DNA from: Flavobacteriales bacterium UBA5871
GTDB taxonomy: Bacteria; Bacteroidota; Bacteroidia; Flavobacteriales_D; Crocinitomicaceae
NCBI GenBank assembly: GCA_002432085.1
Contig: DJFN01000063.1
Coordinates: forward strand, 25,169-40,287
Reading direction: 5' to 3'
DNA: 15,119 nucleotides
Shown: piece by piece, positions 6,876 to 13,533 of the stretch
How the letters are laid out: each line of letters opens with the position of its first letter
How positions within the stretch are numbered: the stretch's first letter is position 1
Translations under genes and position numbers: made by a program
Notes under the pieces: model-generated
Database searches by the model: none
Seen by the model: the letters and a program-made list of their open reading frames with translations, nothing else
Told to the model about the DNA's origin: nothing

Positions 6876-7961
6876 ATGACAGGATTGAGTGAAATTCGAT
6901 TACAGCCTTTCTGGTGGCAAATGGTCATCTGCATGCTGATGATCGGCATTCCCGCAGCGATCTGTTTTGTGTTTACGAATGTGATCGGTTACCAGGTGGT
7001 CGCTTTTATCCTGTTGCTCATCGTTTCTCTGATCGCAGCTATCTTCGACCGCTGGCCGGTGCTGATCTCAGCGACTTTAAGTGCCTTTATCTGGGATTTC
7101 TTTTTCATTCCGCCGTACTTTACGATCACGGTTTCTTCGCGCGAGGATTTCTTCCTGCTGCTGATGTATTTCGTCATCGCTTTGCTGAATGTGGTGATCA
7201 CCCGGAAGATCAAGGAAACGGAGCAAAAGAAACGGGAACAGCGTGAACAGGAGCGAACGATTGCTTTGTACAATACCTTGCTGCAGACACTTTCGCACGA
7301 GCTCCGGACGCCGATTGCAACGATCATCGGCTCGGTGGATACACTGAACGAGCAGAAAGAACGCTTGTCGGCTGAGCAGGAAGAAACATTGAAAGAAGCG
7401 ATTCACGATTCGGCATTGCGGCTGAACGACCAGGTGGAAAAGCTGTTGCGGATGTCACGTATCGAAGCAGGTGCTTTTCCTCTGTTAAAAGACTGGTGCA
7501 GCATACCGGAATGGGTTCATTCCTGCCTGCAGCGCAACAAAGACGTTTTTCGCGACCGGCCGATCGTTGCTGAAGTGATGGACGATCTGCCCTTGTTCAG
7601 TCTCGATACGGGCTTGATGGAAGTAGCGCTGTTCAACCTGTTGCAAAATGCCGATCTGTATACGCCGCCGGGAAAAACCATCACCATTCGCTGCGGAATC
7701 GATGCCGGTGATTTTAAGCTCGTCGTAATGGACGAAGGCCCGGGATTTCCCAAAGAAAACATTCCCGAAGTATTCGATAAGTTTTTCCGTCTGCCACAAT
7801 CAAAAGTTGGTGGTACAGGTCTCGGGCTTTCCATTGTGAAAGGAATCGTGGAAGCGCATGGCGGCACTGTTGTGCTTGAAAACCGGAAAGAAGGCGGCGC
7901 ACGGTTCACGATCACCATTCCGGCTACCACATCTTACATTAATACCCTGAAACATGAGTAA
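6876..7961 (+). CDS. Short KdpD-like sensor histidine kinase (DUF4118 + HisKA + HATPase)
   Basis: This 361-residue membrane histidine kinase matches the C-terminal half of KdpD. Residues about 13-108 hold four membrane helices of the DUF4118 type, including the ...FFFIPPYFTITV... stretch typical of KdpD. A basic, charged linker (109-128) leads to the HisKA domain with H141 in LSHELRTPIATI. The ATP-binding domain shows the N box around N254/N258, G1 DEGPGF (286-291), FDKFFR (300-305) and G2 GGTGLGLSIVKG (312-323), so the kinase looks catalytically intact. The N-terminal KdpD and universal-stress (USP) domains of full-length KdpD (about 890 residues in E. coli) are absent, and no upstream remnant exists because kup ends 14 nt before. 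Its stop overlaps the response-regulator start by 8 nt, implying translational coupling. The likely role is sensing K+ or turgor through the membrane domain alone, which is inference. Confidence 0.93.
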   Translation: MTGLSEIRLQPFWWQMVICMLMIGIPAAICFVFTNVIGYQVVAFILLLIVSLIAAIFDRWPVLISATLSAFIWDFFFIPPYFTITVSSREDFFLLLMYFVIALLNVVITRKIKETEQKKREQREQERTIALYNTLLQTLSHELRTPIATIIGSVDTLNEQKERLSAEQEETLKEAIHDSALRLNDQVEKLLRMSRIEAGAFPLLKDWCSIPEWVHSCLQRNKDVFRDRPIVAEVMDDLPLFSLDTGLMEVALFNLLQNADLYTPPGKTITIRCGIDAGDFKLVVMDEGPGFPKENIPEVFDKFFRLPQSKVGGTGLGLSIVKGIVEAHGGTVVLENRKEGGARFTITIPATTSYINTLKHE

Positions 7962-8631
7962 AGCTGAGATCCTGATCATCGACGACGAGCCGCAAATCCG
8001 GAAATTGCTTGAAATCAACCTCGAGAGCAACGATTACCGCGTACACATGGCCGAAACGGGCAAAGAAGGTATCATCAAAGCCGCGAATCATCCGCCCGAC
8101 CTGATTTTGCTCGACCTCGGATTGCCTGATAAAAATGGACAAACAGTGCTGAAAGAGCTGCGGGAATGGTATACCAAGCCTATTATCATTCTTTCCGTTC
8201 AGGACGACGAAGAAAGCATTGTTACAGCACTCGACAACGGCGCTAACGACTACCTGACAAAACCGTTCCGTTCGCAGGAATTGCTGGCTCGTATCCGTTC
8301 AGGCCTGCGCCACGCCGATCCGCACCAGGTGAGCTCGGTGCTGCAATTCGAAGACATCGAGCTGGACCTGACAGCACGAATCGTCAAACGAAACGGACAG
8401 GAAATCAAGCTGACTTCGACGGAATATTCACTGCTTGTGCTGCTGGCCCGCTATGCAGGAAAAGTACTCACACATCAGTTCATTCTCAAAGAAGTCTGGG
8501 GACCGGGCTACCAGATGGAAACGCAGTACTTACGGGTGTTTGTGGCGCAGCTCCGCAAAAAGATCGAGGACAATCCGAACCAGCCACGACACATTGTAAC
8601 CGAAAGCCGCGTCGGTTACCGGTTTATCTGA
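7954..8631 (+). CDS. kdpE: KdpE-like OmpR-family response regulator
   Basis: This 225-residue cytoplasmic response regulator has a receiver domain (residues 4-118) with the acidic pocket D10/D11, phospho-acceptor D54 in LLDLGLPDKNG, S81 and the invariant K103 in LTKPF. A winged-helix OmpR/PhoB DNA-binding domain (about 128-225) ends ...HIVTESRVGYRFI, as is typical of KdpE. All phosphorylation residues are present. It overlaps the kinase gene by 8 nt and is therefore its obvious partner. Its targets are not shown by sequence alone, but KdpE-like direct repeats lie before kup (4822) and before the porin gene (8870), flanking the module. Other OmpR-family names (PhoB, RstA) are possible, but the pairing with a DUF4118 kinase favours KdpE. 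Confidence 0.92.
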   Translation: MSKAEILIIDDEPQIRKLLEINLESNDYRVHMAETGKEGIIKAANHPPDLILLDLGLPDKNGQTVLKELREWYTKPIIILSVQDDEESIVTALDNGANDYLTKPFRSQELLARIRSGLRHADPHQVSSVLQFEDIELDLTARIVKRNGQEIKLTSTEYSLLVLLARYAGKVLTHQFILKEVWGPGYQMETQYLRVFVAQLRKKIEDNPNQPRHIVTESRVGYRFI

Positions 8632-8955
8632 AAATATACAGAGAATTGAGTTCGCGTGAGCAGTTCGAAGCTGGAAGCGGTCTTTTACAGGCATATTTTA
8701 TCGTCCCGATTGTAAGCCCACAGATTGACTTTTTTCTCCCCACGCTATAAAAATCCTTTCAGTCGATCATTCGAAGCCAGTCCTTCCCGGCTGGGATAAC
8801 CGATCCCCGAAAGTGCTCGCATTTGGACGTTTCGAAGATGAAACCAGTCATTTTCTCAAACGAGCTGCATTTATAAAATATTTATACCGGACGTCGTTCC
8901 TTTATTCGGGACTTATGGTGCGTCCGGTTCCTTTGTGTCGTTCTAAAACAATGAC
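8632..8955. other. 324-bp intergenic region between the response regulator and the porin gene
   Basis: There is no open frame of note and no convincing terminator after the regulator stop codon. The second half holds the TTTATA-N5-TTTATA repeat (8870-8886) and two partial -7 matches, TTCCTTTA at 8897-8904 and TTCCTTTG at 8928-8935 (the second matches 5 of 6 consensus bases). The length and content suggest a separate, regulated promoter for the porin. I see no RNA gene or riboswitch fold by eye. Confidence 0.5.
8870..8886 (+). promoter_or_regulatory. KdpE-like direct-repeat operator upstream of the porin gene
   Basis: TTTATA (8870-8875), five bases AAATA, then TTTATA (8881-8886) repeat with the same 11-bp period as the site before kup. 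The repeat ends 69 nt before the porin ATG, against 67 nt for kup. The same stretch also reads as a 6-3-6 dyad (TATAAA, ATA, TTTATA at 8872-8886), so orientation is ambiguous. Being A/T-rich, it could arise by chance. The matching spacing, position and gene context raise its weight. Confidence 0.45.
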
Positions 8956-10293
8956 ATGAAACACTTTTTTCCGGCGCTTTTATGCGCTGTTCCAATGTGG
9001 CTTCCAGCTCAATCCACTATTCCTTTTGAAGGACTAGACATGACCTGGCACAACGGAAACGACCGCCGCGATTCCACAATCTGGAAAAACAGTTATTTCA
9101 CACCTTCCGTAATGCTGGATGTCAACTACAATTACTCTTTCAATCGTCCGGTCGACAACACTGTCGTGGGCTCGACAGCAATGGCTCGACACAACGAAAT
9201 CCAGGTTTCGTCGCTGAATATCGGTGGCGATTTCAGCTACAAAAATGCCCGCGCGCGCATCATGACGCAATTCGGAACGCGTTCCATCGTGGTTCCGCGA
9301 AACGATTACAGCGTTTACAAAGGTCAGTACGAGCTGGCGAATGCCTATCGCTACCTGAGCGAAGCTTATGCCGGCTATCACATCGACAAATGGTACGGCA
9401 TCAATGTCGATGCAGGATTGTTTATGTCATATATCGGCCTGAATTCCTATTACCAGTCGGAAAATTGGGAATACCAGGCTTCGTTTACATCCGATAATAC
9501 GCCGTGGTTTTTCAACGGACTGCGTGTACAGATCCATCCGACCAAACACCTTAAGATCGAGCCGTGGATCATCAACGGCTGGCAGAGCTACGGAAAGTTC
9601 AATACGATGCCCGGAATCGGCGGAAACATTACCTGGATCCCGAACAGCGATATCAAACTGCTCACCAACAACTATTACGGCTCCGACGCTGCCGGAATTC
9701 CCGGTAGGAAACGTTTTCATTCCGATAACAGCCTGCTGGTGCGTTACTTTGATCGAGCGGAAGCAAAAGGCATTTCCCGCATGGCTTTTTCGCTTACGGC
9801 CGACATAGGATTTGAAAAAGGCGGAGGCGTGAAAGGCTTCAACGGCGATTCTGTTACGCCCGAACAACACTTTATGAGCGCCATGTTCTACAACCGCATC
9901 TGGTTTGCAAAAAACAAATTTGCCTGGACAATAGGCGGTGGCGTAATGAGCAATCCGGGGCGTTACCTCGTGCTCTACCCAACGGGAGAAGCCAGTCCAT
10001 TGCCCGATCCGGACAACCCGACGCAAACCGAAGGCGCTTTTCCTTTCAGCGCCAATCCGGGAGATCTGTTTCAGGGATTCGATTGTTCCACCAACATCGA
10101 TTGGATGCCGAATCAAAGCATGACGTTCCGCATCGAATTCGTGTACCGCCAGTCGAGTGTTCCGTATTTTGCGGGAAAGGGCGGTGTGACATCTCCGGGC
10201 GGTTATACAACGACCCCACTTCCGGCAGACTGGCGGCCGGACCTGGGGAGATCGGAAAGCCGGTTGATTTTTGTTCTGCTATTCAGGATTTAA
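8956..10293 (+). CDS. Outer-membrane beta-barrel porin (bbp2 / OmpL-like)
   Basis: This 445-residue outer-membrane protein begins with a Sec signal peptide (about residues 1-19, MKHFFPALLCAVPMWLPAQ). Alternating aromatic/polar beta strands follow throughout, and it closes with a hydrophobic final strand ending LIFVLLFRI. The pattern (an early ...DVNYNYSFNRP..., a mid-protein ...HLKIEPWIINGWQSYG..., a late ...TFRIEFVYRQSSVPYF...) fits the putative beta-barrel porin-2 family (bbp2, OmpL-like). In Bacteroidota a porin of this type is often found beside kdp genes, which agrees with a role in letting K+ or small solutes cross the outer membrane. That role is inference. ATG 8956 is chosen because the earlier ATG at 8951 meets a stop after two codons. 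A KdpE-like repeat lies 69 nt upstream. It converges with the large minus-strand gene. Confidence 0.87.
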   Translation: MKHFFPALLCAVPMWLPAQSTIPFEGLDMTWHNGNDRRDSTIWKNSYFTPSVMLDVNYNYSFNRPVDNTVVGSTAMARHNEIQVSSLNIGGDFSYKNARARIMTQFGTRSIVVPRNDYSVYKGQYELANAYRYLSEAYAGYHIDKWYGINVDAGLFMSYIGLNSYYQSENWEYQASFTSDNTPWFFNGLRVQIHPTKHLKIEPWIINGWQSYGKFNTMPGIGGNITWIPNSDIKLLTNNYYGSDAAGIPGRKRFHSDNSLLVRYFDRAEAKGISRMAFSLTADIGFEKGGGVKGFNGDSVTPEQHFMSAMFYNRIWFAKNKFAWTIGGGVMSNPGRYLVLYPTGEASPLPDPDNPTQTEGAFPFSANPGDLFQGFDCSTNIDWMPNQSMTFRIEFVYRQSSVPYFAGKGGVTSPGGYTTTPLPADWRPDLGRSESRLIFVLLFRI

Positions 10294-10304
10294 TAAAATC
10301 AAAA

Positions 10305-10340
10305 GCGCCCCGCCTTCCGAAAAACCGGATGACGGAGCGC
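10305..10340. terminator. Candidate terminator between convergent genes
   Basis: An interrupted hairpin pairs GCGC (10305-10308) with GCGC (10337-10340), CCG (10310-10312) with CGG (10333-10335) and TCCG (10316-10319) with CGGA (10326-10329). On the minus strand it is followed by a T-rich run (complement of 10291-10304), so it best fits termination of the surface-protein gene and may also stop porin transcription. Confidence 0.5.
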
Positions 10341-10366
10341 CTTCTTAGCAGTAAGCAGATTAGTGG

Positions 10367-12505
10367 CTATTCTTTGATAAAGCGGAGGTTTTCTACGCCT
10401 GTCTTGTGTACGATGTGCAGCCAGTAAACACCCGATTCGAGGTCGGCGATCGTCCATTCGGAAACGACCTGTTCGCTGAGCAGTAACTGTTTTCCGTTCA
10501 TGTCCAGCAGGCTCATTTCACGGATGCCGCTGAGGTTTTCCAGTCCGGATAAACGGAAGGAAGTTGTTGCCGGGTTCGGATACAATTTCACGAGCGATAC
10601 TGCCTGATCGTTTATTCCCAGATGTGCCGGGGAAGCACAGTTAGACGTGTCGGAACAGCCGTCGGAAGTAACGATTACGGCATAGGAACCTTGTTCTTCC
10701 GCTGTGAAGCTTTGTGCTGTTGCTCCCGGAATTTCTTCACCTGTAGCGCAGTTGATCCACTGGTATTCCGCGTTGTCCGGCTCTGCGGAAAGCAAGCCCG
10801 GCGTACCTGGATAAACCAGGATCTCTGCCGTAAATATCGAGAGGTTGATGGTCACGGTGGAGTCGCAGCCATCAACACTGCTCAATACTTCCGTTCCCGT
10901 TGGATTGGCGGCGTTGTAAACAGTGCCGTTGATCTCGATCTCTTCATCTGCACACATTGTTGCTGTATAGGAACCCGTGAGCTCCGGCAGGATGTTGAGA
11001 GAAACGGTTACGGTGGAGTCACAGCCGCTGGAAGCCGTGAAGATTTCTGTTCCGACAGGGTTGTTCACGTCGTAAGTGGTTCCGTTGACTTCAACCGATT
11101 CGCCGAAACAAAGCGTGGGATTGTAAGAACCGGTGAGCTCCGGCAGGATGCTGGCGTAAACATAGACCAGGGAATCGCAACCGTTGGAGGCCGTCAGTAC
11201 TTCGACTCCGTAAAGATGGCCGCTGTTGTAAGTCGTTCCGTTGAATTCGATCGATTCTCCGTAGCAGATCGCCGGATGGTAAGTGCTACTGAGCTGCGGC
11301 AAAACGTTAAGCGAAACGGTTACGGTAGAATCGCAACCATTCGCCGCCGTAAAGATCTCCGTTCCCGACGGGTTGCCCGCATTGTAGAGCGTTCCGTTGA
11401 TCTCCACGGATTCGTTGTTACAGATCGTGGGATTGTAAGTTCCTATAATTTCAGGCATGATCATCAGCATGATCATTACGGTAGAATCACAACCGTTTGC
11501 AGCGGTGTAAACTTCCGTTCCGGATGGATTGGCAGCGTTATAAGTCGTTCCGTTGATATCGATCGACTCTCCATGACACAACGTCACAAACTGGAAACCG
11601 CTAAGAGCAGGTAATACGTTCAGGGAAACGGTTACGGTAGAATCGCAGCCCGTGGAAGCCGTAAGAATTTCTGTTCCGGACGGATTGGCAGCGTTGTAAA
11701 CCGTTCCATTGAAGGTAACGGATTCTTCGGCACAAACGGTTGGATTGAAAGTTCTCGTAAGCTCAGGCAGAACGGAAATGTTTTCCGTTACGATGCTGTC
11801 ACAGCCGTTAGCAGATTGACCCGCGAAAACGGACTCGTGCGATTCATCGGCGGTAAGGTTTGCTGAAACGGTTCCGTCCAGGTAAGTATGGCTTTCACCG
11901 TAGCAAACGGTCGAGCTGATCGTGTCTCTTCCGAGTGGCTTGATCGTAATCGTAATTTTTTGCGCCATTTCTTTCTCACAAACGAGCGAGCCGTTGATCG
12001 TCTGGGCCAGTACATTGTAAGTAGTGGTTACCGTTTGATCACTTGTAAACAAGCCAATCCAGAATCCGCTTCCTTCGACTGGTCCCATGATAGTTGTATC
12101 GTTCAGGTCGTTGCGCAACGTATAAAAAATGCCGCTGGGAGTTCCCATGACCTGAATGACGGAAACGCCGTGTCCGCAATGTACGGGCTGTGACGTCGTA
12201 AGCGAAAGCTGATTGATCTGCTGGGTAACGGATACACTGATGGCTGTTCGGACACTTGAACCTGCTGAGGTGTTGTCTTCCACATAAAACGTTCTGTTGT
12301 TGAACAACGGCGCTGTCGTGAAAGAAGGTCCTTGCCCAAGCAAAGTTCCTGCAACGGGATCGTCATACCATTTCAGCGTTCCGGGAGGAACACCCGTTGC
12401 TGTGAGTGTAGCGGAAGTTCCGTGGCAAACGAGCAGTCCGGATGCAGGAGTCGTGTTGGTCGGAGCCGGAACGGGACTTGTATTCCGGAAGTAATGGAAT
12501 GTCAT
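10367..12505 (-). CDS. C-terminal part of a frameshifted T9SS surface protein: Ig-like region, 52-residue repeats, type A sorting domain
   Basis: The 712 residues read from ATG 12505 are the larger part of one broken gene. The same frame is open upstream to at least 12658, where it continues the protein encoded by the next minus-strand frame. Residues about 10-95 look like an Ig-like cell-surface domain (...VCHGTSATLTATG...LKWYDDP...). Residues 95-196 are unassigned beta-rich sequence, and 197-249 are a divergent repeat. Residues 250-561 are six 52-residue repeats, each with two cysteines (repeat positions 9 and 38, the second in GCDS). The remainder ends in a T9SS type A sorting domain (VKLYPNPATTSFRLSGLENL ... 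LESGVYWLHI ... LRFIKE). The ATG at 12505 sits in the middle of an FG-GAP-type unit and has no signal peptide, so it is not a believable natural start. The likely role is a surface or secreted adhesin-like protein. Confidence 0.85.
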   Translation of the reverse strand: MTFHYFRNTSPVPAPTNTTPASGLLVCHGTSATLTATGVPPGTLKWYDDPVAGTLLGQGPSFTTAPLFNNRTFYVEDNTSAGSSVRTAISVSVTQQINQLSLTTSQPVHCGHGVSVIQVMGTPSGIFYTLRNDLNDTTIMGPVEGSGFWIGLFTSDQTVTTTYNVLAQTINGSLVCEKEMAQKITITIKPLGRDTISSTVCYGESHTYLDGTVSANLTADESHESVFAGQSANGCDSIVTENISVLPELTRTFNPTVCAEESVTFNGTVYNAANPSGTEILTASTGCDSTVTVSLNVLPALSGFQFVTLCHGESIDINGTTYNAANPSGTEVYTAANGCDSTVMIMLMIMPEIIGTYNPTICNNESVEINGTLYNAGNPSGTEIFTAANGCDSTVTVSLNVLPQLSSTYHPAICYGESIEFNGTTYNSGHLYGVEVLTASNGCDSLVYVYASILPELTGSYNPTLCFGESVEVNGTTYDVNNPVGTEIFTASSGCDSTVTVSLNILPELTGSYTATMCADEEIEINGTVYNAANPTGTEVLSSVDGCDSTVTINLSIFTAEILVYPGTPGLLSAEPDNAEYQWINCATGEEIPGATAQSFTAEEQGSYAVIVTSDGCSDTSNCASPAHLGINDQAVSLVKLYPNPATTSFRLSGLENLSGIREMSLLDMNGKQLLLSEQVVSEWTIADLESGVYWLHIVHKTGVENLRFIKE
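10823..11758 (-). repeat. Six tandem 156-bp units encoding 52-residue Cys-containing repeats
   Basis: The unit consensus is roughly (T/S)GsYnPT(I/L)C..ESvEiNGT.Y followed by naaNPsGTEi.TAs.GCDSt and vtvslNvLPEl, all six at the same 52-residue length. A diverged seventh copy precedes them (about residues 197-249 of this frame). Copies are clearly unequal in divergence: copy 4 has lost the NPSGTE core, while copies 1, 3 and 5 are close. One cysteine near the start and one in GCDS in every unit suggest one disulfide per repeat after export. Confidence 0.88.
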
Positions 12506-12591
12506 TTCGCTGGTACCGGAGATCAGATCCTGGTCGCCGTCGTTATCCAGGTCGCCGAACGCTGGTGCACAGTAACCTGCCGGAGTGGATG

Positions 12592-13398
12592 TCAGCCCAA
12601 ACGGGTTGTCAACCGGAGCCGCAAATGCCGGTGCGGAAGCCGTTCCCGTATTCCGGAATATACGTGGCGAGCGTTATCGACACCTACAAAGAGGTCCTGA
12701 TCACCGTCGTTGTCAATGTCGCGGAAAACAGGCTTTGGAGAGAGCCCGGAATTGTTTATACCGGCCGGGAGTGCGGATGAGGTGAAGACAGGTGCAGCTG
12801 CCGTTCCTGTATTCCGGAAATAATAAAGATCTCCATAATATTCACCCAGGAGCAGATCTTTGTCGCCATCGTTGTCGAGATCTGCAAATGCAGGAGTGGC
12901 CCAGAAACCAACGTCGCCAAGCCCAAAAGGATTGACGGTGCTGTTCGCTGTACTGAACTGGCACGCTGTAGCTGTTCCCGTATTGGTATAATAGCGCGAG
13001 GTGCCGTTCTGATCGCCGATCATCAGATCGTAGTCGCCGTCGTTATCCAGGTCAACGAAAGCAGGCTGGGCCATTCCGTTTCCGATAAGACCGAAACCGA
13101 ATGGATCGGCCACACCTGCTGCGAAAACGGGCGCAGCTGCCGTTCCTGTATTTTGAAAGTAAACAAGATGACATACGTCAGCGTAAGGAGTGGATCCCAT
13201 AAAAAGATCCAGATCGCCGTCAGCGTCGATATCGATCAATGTTGGTTTGCGTTGCCAATCGGGCGAGCTCAGGCTAAAAGGATTGTTGACATAAGGGGCA
13301 AAAGTCTGCGCCTGTGCGCCGGCGGTCAGAAATCCGGCGGCCAGTAGCGTGAAGAAGCGGTTCTTCGAAAAACGGATGGTAAGTAATCGTTTTGTCAT
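12592..13398 (-). CDS. N-terminal part of the frameshifted surface protein: signal peptide and FG-GAP/VCBS-type repeats
   Basis: From ATG 13398 this frame gives 268 residues. MTKRLLTIRFSKNRFFTLLA opens a signal peptide that ends near AGAQAQ (residues 26-31). A GTG at 13413 would add five residues, but the ATG is preferred. Four Asp-rich FG-GAP/VCBS-type units follow, with loops at about 56-64 (DIDADGDLD), 116-124 (DLDNDGDYD), 173-181 (DLDNDGDKD) and 227-235 (DIDNDGDQD), spaced about 55-60 residues. Such loops bind Ca2+ in propeller-like repeats. Units are linked by Y(F)xNTGTAxAPVF segments. After ...VDNARHVY the frame runs into 21 Arg/Leu-rich residues and stops, while the expected FRNTGTASAPAF continues in another frame. 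The stop is therefore caused by a frameshift near 12658, and the whole gene would encode about 1010 residues. Confidence 0.87.
   Translation of the reverse strand: MTKRLLTIRFSKNRFFTLLAAGFLTAGAQAQTFAPYVNNPFSLSSPDWQRKPTLIDIDADGDLDLFMGSTPYADVCHLVYFQNTGTAAAPVFAAGVADPFGFGLIGNGMAQPAFVDLDNDGDYDLMIGDQNGTSRYYTNTGTATACQFSTANSTVNPFGLGDVGFWATPAFADLDNDGDKDLLLGEYYGDLYYFRNTGTAAAPVFTSSALPAGINNSGLSPKPVFRDIDNDGDQDLFVGVDNARHVYSGIRERLPHRHLRLRLTTRLG
12653..12662 (-). other. Single-base frameshift joining the two parts of the surface-protein gene
   Basis: On the minus strand GTATATTCCGG reads V-Y-S-G in the upstream frame, whereas TTC at 12658-12656 opens FRNTGTASAPAF and then a fifth DLDNDGDQD unit in the downstream frame. 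One missing T (TAT-TTC expected) restores a continuous protein. The cause may be a sequencing or assembly error or a real inactivating deletion. Confidence 0.85.
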
Positions 13399-13455
13399 GG
13401 CTAAAAATTTCACTGTTGAATTTGTTCGACAAAGTTCCTTCAGTCATCCGTTCTG

Positions 13456-13475
13456 CCCTATAGGGGTTTCCCCCT
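13456..13475. promoter_or_regulatory. Nested dyads in the divergent intergenic region
   Basis: CCCTATAGGG (13456-13465) is a perfect 10-bp palindrome. It overlaps a second inverted repeat, AGGGG, TTTC, CCCCT (13462-13475). The two cannot form at once. They sit in the 135-bp gap between the minus-strand surface-protein gene and the plus-strand kinase gene, where a shared operator would be expected. No T-run follows on either strand, so a terminator is unlikely. The binding protein is unknown. Confidence 0.4.
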
Positions 13476-13513
13476 GAATTTCCGAAACCGGGCCGTGATC
13501 CGCTTCAAACAGG

Positions 13514-13521
13514 TATTTTTG
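13514..13521 (+). promoter_or_regulatory. Candidate -7 element of the TPR kinase gene
   Basis: TATTTTTG matches TAnnTTTG and ends 12 nt before ATG 13534, which would leave a very short leader. The in-frame ATG at 13540 would give a slightly longer one. No TTG lies about 19 bp upstream, so support is partial. Confidence 0.3.
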
Positions 13522-13533
13522 ATTCCAGACTTC

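Noticed and set aside
9427..10116. 229-residue minus-strand open frame opposite the porin gene
   Set aside because: It shows no motif, and the plus frame has a signal peptide and beta-barrel pattern.
10622..11614. 330-residue plus-strand open frame opposite the 52-residue repeats
   Set aside because: It repeats with the same 156-bp period as the minus-strand gene, is rich in Arg/Val without any motif, and the minus frame carries a clear sorting domain.
12653..12662. Programmed -1 ribosomal frameshift
   Set aside because: There is no X-XXY-YYZ slippery heptamer and no obvious downstream hairpin. A deletion or sequencing error explains it better.
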